Assembly (NCBI GenBank): GCA_910584615.1
Contig: CAJUAM010000057.1
Span: 1 to 9,804, forward strand
Direction: 5' to 3'
Source: an uncultured Dorea sp.
GTDB lineage: Bacteria > Bacillota > Clostridia > Lachnospirales > Lachnospiraceae
DNA: 9,804 nucleotides
Position 1 is the stretch's first letter; each line of letters begins with the position of its first letter. Under the pieces are notes generated by a model that saw nothing but the letters and a program-made list of their open reading frames with translations, made no database searches and had not been told where the DNA came from. Position numbers and translations under genes: made by a program. This document shows positions 1-5,980 of the stretch, piece by piece.

Positions 1-1515
1 TCTTAGCGTCAACGGTAGGAATGATTCCGTCATAGATGTTACCTGTCGTACCATCAATGGATATTGCGTCTCCCTCATGGAATTCTTTTCCTGCTAATGT
101 AAACTTCTTATTCTCCTCGTCCATAGCGATATCGCCGCATCCAGATACACAGCATGGCTTGTCATACCGCCACGAACAGTCAGAATGCCCTGTGAGGACT
201 TCATACCAGTAATATCCTCCGGTGAAGTCTCAAGACGTACAAGAACTACCTTCTCTCCTCTTGCATGCCACTCTACAGCATCCTCTGCCGTAAATACAAC
301 TTTACCGCATGCAGCTCCAGGAGATGCTCCAAGACCCTTTCCAAGGGGTGCAGCCGCCTTAAGCGCTGCTGCGTCAAACTGGGGATGAAGAAGTGTATCT
401 AGGTTACGGGGATCAATCATAGCTACTGCTTCTTCTTCTGTTCTCATGCCTTCATCTACCAGATCACACGCTATCTTAAGCGCTGCCTGTGCTGTTCTCT
501 TACCATTACGTGTCTGAAGCATATAAAGCTTACCGTGCTCTACTGTAAACTCCATATCCTGCATATCTCTGTAATGCTTCTCAAGTGTCTCACACACCTG
601 CTTAAACTGAACAAATGCCTCCGGGAATTTCTGCTCCATCTCGGAAATATGCATCGGTGTACGAACACCTGCAACTACGTCCTCACCCTGAGCATTTGTA
701 AGGAACTCGCCAAACAGACCATTTTCTCCTGTTGCAGGGTCACGAGTAAATGCAACGCCTGTACCACAATCGTCACCCATGTTGCCGAATGCCATAGACT
801 GTACGTTTACAGCAGTTCCCCAGGAATATGGAATATCGTTATCACGACGGTATACATTGGCTCTTGGGTTGTCCCAGGAACGGAATACAGCCTTGATTGC
901 ACCCATCAACTGCTCCTTCGGGTCAGACGGGAAGTCCTGTCCAATCTTTTCCTTATACTCTGCCTTAAACTGACCTGCAAGCGCTTTGAGATCCTCTGCC
1001 GTAAGCTCAACATCCTGCTTAACACCCTTCTCTTCCTTCATCTTATCAATCAGCTCTTCGAAATATTTCTTTCCAACTTCCATAACTACATCAGAGTACA
1101 TCTGGATAAATCTTCTATAGCAGTCCCATGCCCAGCGCGGATTACCGGATCTCTCTGCCAGAACCTCAACAACGTCTTCATTCAGACCAAGGTTTAAGAT
1201 CGTATCCATCATACCTGGCATAGATGCTCTCGCTCCAGAACGTACGGAAACAAGAAGCGGATTCTCTTTATCGCCGAATTTCTTCTCTGTGATGGCCTCC
1301 ATCTTTGTAACAGCTTCCATAATCTGTTCCATGATCTCGTCATTGATTGATCTTCCATCTTCATAATACTGTGTGCAGGCCTCAGTTGTAATCGTAAATC
1401 CCTGCGGTACCGGAAGACCCAAGCTTGTCATCTCAGCAAGGTTCGCTCCCTTACCACCGAGAAGATTTCTCATGGTCGCGTTACCTTCTGAAAACATATA
1501 AACCCATTTTGCCAT
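1..1515 (-). pseudogene. ppdK: Pyruvate, phosphate dikinase, frameshifted after the catalytic His and cut by the window edge
   Basis: PPDK interconverts ATP + pyruvate + phosphate with AMP + PEP + PPi in the cytoplasm, and many anaerobes use it in glycolysis. From the ATG at 1515 the protein begins MAKWVYMFSEGN, with GGKGANLAEM near residues 20-29 (ATP-grasp N-terminus), RSGARASMPGMMDT at 92-105, MEFT at 321-324, LQTRNGKRTAQAA at 333-345 and RGGMTSHA at 448-455. H454 matches the family's phospho-accepting His (H455 in the Clostridium symbiosum enzyme). Directly after HA the frame changes: the open frame runs about 19 more unrelated residues to a stop at 94-96, while another frame resumes the family sequence (CVSGCGDIAMDEENKK, then GTTGNIYDG) to the left edge. 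The PEP/pyruvate domain is therefore out of frame. An upstream ATG at 1521 is only 2 nt from AGGAGG, whereas the ATG at 1515 is 8 nt away and matches the family start. Family length is about 875 residues. Identity is certain; whether the break is biological or an assembly error cannot be told here. Confidence 0.9.
148..156 (-). other. Deletion junction causing the ppdK frameshift
   Basis: Read on the minus strand, codons CAT GCT (His454-Ala455) run straight into TGT GTA TCT GGA TGC, which is CVSGC in a different frame. In PPDK homologues about ten residues, AVVARGMGTC, lie between these points. The missing length that restores both protein frames is 31 nt. The junction reads CATGCTG. If the lost Thr-Cys-Cys was coded ACA TGC TGT, the same 7-mer would have stood 31 nt downstream, so a slip or recombination between direct repeats explains the loss. 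The gap and frame change are visible; the ancestral codons are inferred. Confidence 0.75.
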
Positions 1516-1523
1516 TGTCATGA

Positions 1524-1529
1524 CCTCCT
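1524..1529 (-). promoter_or_regulatory. Ribosome binding site deciding the ppdK start
   Basis: A perfect AGGAGG lies 8 nt upstream of the ATG at 1515. It is only 2 nt upstream of the other in-frame ATG at 1521, so MAKWVY is the better N-terminus than MTMAKWVY. Confidence 0.8.
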
Positions 1530-1559
1530 AAAATCTTAATTTACTAAGTCGCATTCTAT

Positions 1560-1588
1560 ATTTTACTGTTTTTACCAATATTCGTCAA
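1560..1588 (-). promoter_or_regulatory. Sigma-A promoter of ppdK
   Basis: On the minus strand TTGACG (1583-1588) is followed by a 17-nt spacer and TAAAAT (1560-1565). Transcription would start near 1552, giving a leader of about 37 nt before the ATG at 1515. It lies in the 125-bp gap after the aminopeptidase gene, so ppdK has its own promoter. No riboswitch or terminator is evident in the gap. Confidence 0.7.
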
Positions 1589-1640
1589 GAGAATGCCCTA
1601 CATTTCCTTTTAAAACTATAAAAGAAACCTGTCATTTTAT

Positions 1641-3038
1641 TTAACAATTACGCAAAAAAGCTTTATATCCTTTATATGCTTCATATACGTCCGCCTTGCT
1701 CACTGCTTCCCACGGAGCATGCATCCCGAGGACCGCTACACCGCTGTCTATTACTTCCATTCCATAATTTGCCATGATATATGCGATCGTACCGCCGCCG
1801 CCCGCATCCACTTTTCCAAGTTCCGCAAACTGATAAGCTACCTCTTCTTTGTCAAGAGCCCTCCTGATCTGCGCCAGATACTCTGCATTGGCATCATTGG
1901 AACCAGACTTTCCGCGGCTTCCGGTAAATTTGTTGAATACAAGTCCTTTAGAGAAAAATGCCGAGCTCCTCTTCTCAAAATTCTCCGCAAACATAGGATC
2001 ATACGCAGCGCTCACATCCGAGGAAAGCATCTTCGAATTCTGAAGAGAACGCCTTACTTTAATATCTGACTCTTTTCCACTAAGAGCAATCAGTTCTGCT
2101 ACAACATTTTCAAAAAATCTGGAATGCATACCCGTCGCGCCTACACTCCCGACCTCTTCTTTATCCACTAAGATACAGCATGCCGTACGTTTTGCCTCTG
2201 GCACGTCAAGAAGGGCAAAAAGGGAAGTAAACGCGCACACTCTGTCATCGTGTCCATAAGCAAGTATCATACTTCTGTCAAACCCAAGATCCCTCGCCCT
2301 TCCTGCCGGAACGATCTCTAGCTCAGCAGATACAAAATCTTCCTCTTCCATATCATAGCACTCTTTCAGAATATCCATAACTTTTGCCTTCACCGCATTC
2401 TTTTCTCCATCCTCAAGCCCTTCAGCTTCCGTAAGCGGCCGGCTCCCAATCAAAAGATCAAGCTTTTCCCCTTCAATAACAAGACTCGCTTTTTTCTCCA
2501 TCTGTTTTGCGGCAAGATGTACCAGCAGATCCGTGATCGTAAATACAGGATCTGTATCCTTTTCTCCGATGTTTATCTCTGTAACCGTTCCATCCTTCTT
2601 CGCGACCACGCCGTGAAGAGCCAATGGCAATGTTACCCACTGGTATTTTTTGATTCCGCCATAGTAATGTGTATCAAGATAAGCAAGCTCCTCACTCTCA
2701 TACAAAGGATTTTGCTTGACGTCAATACGCGGCGAATCTATGTGTGCTCCAAGAATATTCATCCCTCGCTCAAGCGGATCGCTTCCAATATGAAACGCCG
2801 CAATGCTCTTTTCCATACACACCGCATATATTTTATCACCGGATTTTAACCCCTCACCGGAATTTCTTTTCTTTTCAAGACTGACAAAACCATTTTCCTT
2901 TAACTTTTCAACCGCAAGCTTCACACACTCCCTCTCAGTCTTTCCTAAATCAAGACACCTTTTATATTCCTCATTGATCTTATCAAGCTCTTTTATCTGC
3001 TCATCTCCATAACATTTCCAAATATTCTTTCTGTCCAT
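1641..3038 (-). CDS. M18 family zinc aminopeptidase
   Basis: A cytoplasmic dinuclear-zinc aminopeptidase of the M18 (aspartyl aminopeptidase-like) family, which removes N-terminal residues from peptides, usually in late protein turnover. The 465 residues are full length for the clostridial type. Visible metal and active-site motifs in order: AHIDSPR at 98-104 (His ligand H99), GHDDRV at 262-267 (bridging Asp), DKEEVGS at 292-298 (catalytic and ligand Glu), SSDVSAAYDP at 339-348 (Asp ligand region) and GMHAPWE at 438-444 (H440, last zinc ligand), with a GGGG turn at 413-416. No signal peptide is seen. The ATG at 3038 has AGGGAG 9 nt upstream. It forms its own transcription unit, with promoters at 3110-3179 and the kbl terminator just upstream; no strong terminator is seen before ppdK. 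Substrate preference cannot be read from the sequence, and the choice between the apeA and apeB names was not made. Confidence 0.93.
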   Translation of the reverse strand: MDRKNIWKCYGDEQIKELDKINEEYKRCLDLGKTERECVKLAVEKLKENGFVSLEKKRNSGEGLKSGDKIYAVCMEKSIAAFHIGSDPLERGMNILGAHIDSPRIDVKQNPLYESEELAYLDTHYYGGIKKYQWVTLPLALHGVVAKKDGTVTEINIGEKDTDPVFTITDLLVHLAAKQMEKKASLVIEGEKLDLLIGSRPLTEAEGLEDGEKNAVKAKVMDILKECYDMEEEDFVSAELEIVPAGRARDLGFDRSMILAYGHDDRVCAFTSLFALLDVPEAKRTACCILVDKEEVGSVGATGMHSRFFENVVAELIALSGKESDIKVRRSLQNSKMLSSDVSAAYDPMFAENFEKRSSAFFSKGLVFNKFTGSRGKSGSNDANAEYLAQIRRALDKEEVAYQFAELGKVDAGGGGTIAYIMANYGMEVIDSGVAVLGMHAPWEAVSKADVYEAYKGYKAFLRNC

Positions 3039-3109
3039 TGTCCTCGTCTCCCTTCTAAGATTAAAATTTTGTTTTTTATACCGGACTTTTTCGCCGTCTG
3101 CCTGTCCCT

Positions 3110-3138
3110 TCCATAAAGAAGCACGATAATTTTGTCAA
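3110..3138 (-). promoter_or_regulatory. Possible second promoter of the aminopeptidase gene
   Basis: TTGACA (3133-3138, a perfect -35) is followed by 17 nt and TATGGA (3110-3115), a weak -10. It lies downstream of the stronger promoter at 3151-3179 and would shorten the leader to about 65 nt. It may equally be a fortuitous -35 match. Confidence 0.35.
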
Positions 3139-3150
3139 TTATGATCCTTT

Positions 3151-3179
3151 ATTATATGTTATGATTACCATAAAGTCAA
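3151..3179 (-). promoter_or_regulatory. Main sigma-A promoter of the M18 aminopeptidase gene
   Basis: TTGACT (3174-3179), a 17-nt spacer and a perfect TATAAT (3151-3156) on the minus strand. The start point would be near 3144, giving a leader of about 105 nt. A 7-nt direct repeat, TTATGAT on the plus strand at 3139-3145 and 3159-3165, brackets the -10 box with a 20-bp period. Confidence 0.7.
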
Positions 3180-3194
3180 TTTTATCCATTATTC

Positions 3195-3209
3195 GTTAAA
3201 TTATTTAAC
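3195..3209. repeat. Palindrome upstream of the aminopeptidase promoter
   Basis: GTTAAAT-T-ATTTAAC is a perfect 7-bp-arm palindrome with one central base. It ends 16 bp upstream of the -35 box and is centred near -58 from the predicted start, a spacing usual for an activator site. It is AT-rich, so chance is possible, and no regulator is identified. Confidence 0.4.
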
Positions 3210-3271
3210 AGATATTGCTTTTGATTTATTTATACGAAAAGTATTGCCTGCTTCAGACTGGTCCCACGCAG

Positions 3272-3302
3272 AAAAAAGCACAGCATCTTAACGACACTGT
3301 GC
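3272..3302 (-). terminator. Rho-independent terminator of the tdh-kbl operon
   Basis: On the minus strand GCACAGTGTC (3293-3302) pairs with GATGCTGTGC (3278-3287) as a 10-bp stem containing two G-U pairs and a 5-nt loop. A run of six T follows at once (3272-3277). It starts 14 nt after the kbl stop codon. Confidence 0.9.
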
Positions 3303-3315
3303 CTCTTTATCTTTT

Positions 3316-4509
3316 TTATTTCATCTCTTCTCTTACTTCTTTGAAGCATTTTACAATGAAATCTATATCTTCTTTTGTATGGCTTGCGCATACTTGTGTC
3401 CGTATCCTTGCCTTTCCCTTCGGCACTACCGGATAGGAAAATGCTACAACATACACTCCTTTTTCCATCATACGTTTTGCAAATTCTGCCGCCGTCTTCT
3501 CATCATACAGCATAACAGGAACACATGGATGTGTTCCGGGGATAACGTCAAATCCGTTATCAACCAGCTCTTTACGATAATATGCCGTCACTTCCTCCAG
3601 ATGGTCACGAAGCTCGGTACTTTCGTCCAGCATATCGAACAGTTCAATGCTCGCGCCTGCGATCGCAGGAGCAAGGGAGTTAGAGAACAAGTACGGACGG
3701 CTTCTCTGACGAAGAAGGTCGATGATCTCTTTTCGTCCGGATGTATATCCGCCGGAAGCTCCGCCGAGGGCCTTTCCAAGTGTTCCGGTAATGATATCGA
3801 CACGTCCCTGCACGCCGCAGTGCTCTGGTGTCCCGCGTCCGGTCTTTCCCACAAATCCTACGGCATGACTGTCATCTACCATAACAAGCGCATTGTATTT
3901 ATCTGCCAGATCACATACTCCCTTTAGATCACAGATGATTCCGTCCATAGAGAAGACACCGTCTGTAGCGATCAGCTTGATTCTTGCGCCTGCCTCATCA
4001 GCCTCTTTTAACTTTTCCTCAAGATCTTCCATGTTATTGTTCTTATACCGGAAACGCTTTGCCTTGCACAGACGTACTCCATCAATAATAGAAGCATGGT
4101 TCAGTTCATCACTGATAACCGCATCATCCGGCGTAAGAATGGTCTCAAATAATCCCCCGTTCGCATCGAAACATGAGGAATAAAGAATGGTGTCATCTGT
4201 TCCAAGAAAATCTGAAATCTTCTTTTCCAGCTTTTTATGTATATCCTGAGTTCCGCAGATAAAACGCACGGATGCAACTCCGTAACCCTTCTCATCATAA
4301 GTTCTCTTAGCCGCCTCAATCAGTCTCGGATTGTCTCCAAGACCAAGGTAATTGTTCGCGCACATACAAAGCAGTTCTCTGCCATCCTCCATCTTCACTC
4401 TGGATCCCTGCGGTGAGATAAAAGGTGCTTCTCCTTTAAAAAGCCCTGCTTCCTTGATTCCTTCTACTTCCTTTGTGTAAATACTTAAAATGTCATCTTT
4501 ACGTGCCAT
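3316..4509 (-). CDS. kbl: Glycine C-acetyltransferase (2-amino-3-ketobutyrate CoA ligase)
   Basis: A PLP enzyme that cleaves 2-amino-3-ketobutyrate with CoA to glycine and acetyl-CoA, the second step of threonine breakdown after Tdh. It belongs to the alpha-oxoamine synthase family (fold type I). With the chosen start it has 397 residues, about the E. coli length (398). Visible features: ANNYLGLGDN at 51-60, GVASVRFICGT at 77-87, SDELNHASIIDG at 133-144 (H138, expected to stack on PLP), VDDSHAVGFVG at 211-221 (D212/D213 and H215) and TGTLGKALGGASGGY at 241-255, with K246 as the expected Schiff-base lysine. An ATG nine bases earlier (4518) touches AGGGG, while the ATG at 4509 lies 9 nt from it and gives MARKDD, so 4509 is preferred. 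It follows tdh by 87 bp with no terminator between; a TATAAT-like box there lacks a well-spaced -35, so cotranscription with tdh is likely. Confidence 0.95.
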   Translation of the reverse strand: MARKDDILSIYTKEVEGIKEAGLFKGEAPFISPQGSRVKMEDGRELLCMCANNYLGLGDNPRLIEAAKRTYDEKGYGVASVRFICGTQDIHKKLEKKISDFLGTDDTILYSSCFDANGGLFETILTPDDAVISDELNHASIIDGVRLCKAKRFRYKNNNMEDLEEKLKEADEAGARIKLIATDGVFSMDGIICDLKGVCDLADKYNALVMVDDSHAVGFVGKTGRGTPEHCGVQGRVDIITGTLGKALGGASGGYTSGRKEIIDLLRQRSRPYLFSNSLAPAIAGASIELFDMLDESTELRDHLEEVTAYYRKELVDNGFDVIPGTHPCVPVMLYDEKTAAEFAKRMMEKGVYVVAFSYPVVPKGKARIRTQVCASHTKEDIDFIVKCFKEVREEMK

Positions 4510-4518
4510 CGTAATCAT

Positions 4519-4523
4519 CCCCT
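4519..4523 (-). promoter_or_regulatory. Ribosome binding site deciding the kbl start
   Basis: AGGGG on the minus strand sits 9 nt from the ATG at 4509 but 0 nt from the upstream in-frame ATG at 4518. This excludes the longer MITMARK reading in practice. Confidence 0.7.
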
Positions 4524-4596
4524 TTTATTCATTATAATTTGTCATATCTCAGTCAAACCTTATCATCAGCTTGATTTTCGCTCCCTGACTCTTAAA

Positions 4597-5658
4597 TCAG
4601 TCATTTACATGCGCCCAGTCAAGAATTACTTTTCCTGACTGACCTGATATCATAGCTTCAAAGCCCTTCTCATAATCTTTGATATCGAAATGATGCGTAA
4701 TGATATCAGAGATATCAAGACCTGCCTGGATCATGGTAGACATCATGTACCATGTATCCCATACTTTTCTTCCGTAGATTCCCCGAAGATTCAGTCCATT
4801 AAAGATCACGGTCTCAAGATCAACCTTTGCATCTGTTCTCTGAAGACCCAGCATAGCAATATTGCCGCCGTGTTTCATGTTATGGATCATATCATGGAGC
4901 GCAACCTGTGAGCCAGACATCTCAAGACCTACGTCAAATCCCTCTGTCATGCCGATCTCATCCATAACTTCCGGAAGTTTTTCTTCCTTGAGATTCACTA
5001 CTCTCGTCGCGCCAAGCTTTTTCGCCAGATCAAGACGATATTGGTTCATATCTGTAACTACTACATGCCTTGCCCCTGAGAACTTTGCGATCGCTGCCGC
5101 CATACACCCAATAGGTCCGGCGCCGGCAACCAATACATCCTCGCCTAACATTTTATAGGAGAGCGCTGTGTGCGTCGCATTTCCAAATGGATCGAAAATC
5201 GCGTACATCTCTTCCGGAATCGCCGGATTACACGGCCACACATTACAAGCCGGAATTACCAGATATTCCGCAAAAGCTCCGTTGCGGTTCACTCCGACGC
5301 CCTTGGCATCCTTGCAGTTCTCTTTATGGCCTTCCAGACAGTTCCGGCATTTGCCGCATGTAATATGTCCCTCGCCGGATACAAGATCCCCAATATTAAA
5401 TCCTCTTACGCCTTCGCCCGTCTCAACTACTTCTCCAACATATTCATGACCGGCAGTCAATCCCACCGGAATAGTATGCTGCGCCCAGTCATTCCATTGG
5501 TAAATATGTACATCCGTGCCGCAGATAGCCGTCTTACGGATCTTGATCTTTACATCGTTAGAGCCAACCTCCGGAATCGGCACCCGCTTCATCCACAGTC
5601 CTTCCTCAGGTTTTTCTTTGACGAGCGCCCACATCATACCATCGTTTTTTTCAATCAT
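4597..5658 (-). CDS. tdh: L-threonine 3-dehydrogenase
   Basis: A zinc-dependent, NAD+-linked medium-chain dehydrogenase that oxidises L-threonine to 2-amino-3-ketobutyrate, the substrate of the next gene product, Kbl. It has 353 residues, slightly longer than E. coli Tdh (341) because of about eight extra N-terminal residues (MIEKNDGM). Motifs: KTAICGTDVHIY at 42-53 with catalytic zinc ligand C46; GHEYVGEV at 70-77 with H71 and E72; the structural-zinc cluster C101, C104, C107 and C115; the Rossmann loop GAGPIG at 179-184; and an acidic residue (D203) in VVVTDMN, consistent with NAD+. WNDWAQ and the TAICGTDVHIYQW stretch are typical of Tdh rather than sorbitol dehydrogenase. The ATG at 5658 has GGGAGG 12 nt upstream, a rather long spacing. 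It is the first gene of the tdh-kbl operon and is divergent from sstT. Activity and cofactor are inferred from the family. Confidence 0.95.
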   Translation of the reverse strand: MIEKNDGMMWALVKEKPEEGLWMKRVPIPEVGSNDVKIKIRKTAICGTDVHIYQWNDWAQHTIPVGLTAGHEYVGEVVETGEGVRGFNIGDLVSGEGHITCGKCRNCLEGHKENCKDAKGVGVNRNGAFAEYLVIPACNVWPCNPAIPEEMYAIFDPFGNATHTALSYKMLGEDVLVAGAGPIGCMAAAIAKFSGARHVVVTDMNQYRLDLAKKLGATRVVNLKEEKLPEVMDEIGMTEGFDVGLEMSGSQVALHDMIHNMKHGGNIAMLGLQRTDAKVDLETVIFNGLNLRGIYGRKVWDTWYMMSTMIQAGLDISDIITHHFDIKDYEKGFEAMISGQSGKVILDWAHVND

Positions 5659-5682
5659 TGTCTTCGTTTACCTCCCGTTTCC

Positions 5683-5700
5683 ACCGTCTCCCCTGACGGT
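5683..5700 (-). promoter_or_regulatory. Hairpin in the tdh 5' leader
   Basis: ACCGTC-N6-GACGGT is a perfect 6-bp inverted repeat inside the predicted tdh leader, about 6 nt upstream of the GGGAGG ribosome binding site. On the plus strand it is followed by ATTTTTT and so resembles a terminator, yet no plus-strand gene precedes it. It could stop antisense transcription into the divergent region or stabilise the tdh mRNA 5' end; neither is shown. Confidence 0.5.
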
Positions 5701-5717
5701 ATTTTTTCGTTGATGTT

Positions 5718-5746
5718 ATTATAGCACTCTTCTATAATATGTACAA
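5718..5746 (-). promoter_or_regulatory. Sigma-A promoter of tdh-kbl
   Basis: TTGTAC (5741-5746), a 17-nt spacer ending TGC, and a perfect TATAAT (5718-5723) on the minus strand. The TGC gives an extended -10. The start would be near 5711, with a leader of about 53 nt. A second possible promoter upstream, TTGACA (5774-5779) with 17 nt to TAAAAA (5751-5756), is weaker at the -10. Confidence 0.75.
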
Positions 5747-5763
5747 TGAATTTTTAGATGTTT

Positions 5764-5779
5764 TTGACTATTTTGTCAA
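5764..5779. repeat. TTGAC-N6-GTCAA inverted repeat in the tdh/sstT divergent region
   Basis: TTGACTATTTTGTCAA is a perfect 5-bp-arm inverted repeat centred about 60 bp upstream of the predicted tdh start and about 92 bp upstream of the sstT start. Position and symmetry suit a shared regulator site. It also overlaps a TTGACA -35-like box, which may explain one arm by itself. Confidence 0.4.
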
Positions 5780-5828
5780 TTTTTTCACATTCAAAACGCT
5801 ATTTTATGTCATTTTTTACAATTATATA

Positions 5829-5857
5829 TTTACAAATCACGAGAAATTGTATATAAT
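5829..5857 (+). promoter_or_regulatory. Sigma-A promoter of sstT
   Basis: TTTACA (5829-5834), a 17-nt spacer and a perfect TATAAT (5852-5857). Transcription would start near 5864, leaving a leader of about 115 nt that contains two perfect inverted repeats. Confidence 0.75.
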
Positions 5858-5867
5858 TTTCGTATGT

Positions 5868-5904
5868 TATCAATATACTTTATAAAGAGTTCAGTATATT
5901 GATA
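5868..5904 (+). promoter_or_regulatory. 11-bp inverted repeat at the start of the sstT transcript
   Basis: TATCAATATAC (5868-5878) and GTATATTGATA (5894-5904) are perfect reverse complements separated by 15 nt. The repeat begins a few bases after the predicted start point, so it could be a repressor operator blocking early elongation or a 5' RNA hairpin. The spacer begins within another 10-bp palindrome, CTTTATAAAG (5878-5887). The exact complementarity is directly visible; the function is inferred. Confidence 0.6.
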
Positions 5905-5943
5905 TATCGGGGAACAAAAATCAAAAAAGGAAAGAGAGGAGAA

Positions 5944-5970
5944 GCAGATATAGATATTATAAATATCTGC
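5944..5970 (+). promoter_or_regulatory. Leader hairpin between a strong ribosome binding site and the sstT ATG
   Basis: GCAGATAT (5944-5951) and ATATCTGC (5963-5970) form a perfect 8-bp stem with an 11-nt loop. GAGGAG (5936-5941) lies 2 nt before it and the ATG is 10 nt after it. Unfolded, GAGGAG is 39 nt from the ATG; folding brings the apparent spacing to about 12 nt. A nearer AGAGGT (5975-5980) touches the ATG and is too close to serve normally. This suggests structure-dependent initiation. Confidence 0.5.
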
Positions 5971-5980
5971 AAAAAGAGGT

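Larger units (their letters stand above)
5659..5980. other. 322-bp tdh/sstT divergent control region
   Basis: This AT-rich non-coding stretch carries, from left to right: the tdh ribosome binding site (5671-5676), tdh leader hairpin, tdh promoter, the TTGAC/GTCAA inverted repeat, the sstT promoter, an 11-bp inverted repeat, a GAGGAG sequence and a second hairpin before the sstT ATG. No reading frame with a credible start and ribosome binding site is seen. The genes on both sides act on threonine, so joint control is likely, but no regulator gene is in the window. Confidence 0.7.

Noticed and set aside
535..1197. 220-residue plus-strand reading frame over ppdK
   Set aside because: It is antisense to a strongly conserved enzyme gene, has a Cys/Leu-rich sequence with no recognisable family, and no ribosome binding site was evident.
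4525..4560. Separate promoter for kbl between tdh and kbl
   Set aside because: A TATAAT is present on the minus strand, but the nearest TTGACT is only 14 nt away, too short for sigma-A, and the hexamer at 17 nt is poor.
5789..5806. CcpA catabolite (cre) site around TCAAAACGCTAT in the divergent region
   Set aside because: Only the central AAAACGCT resembles cre; the flanking TG and CA bases are missing.
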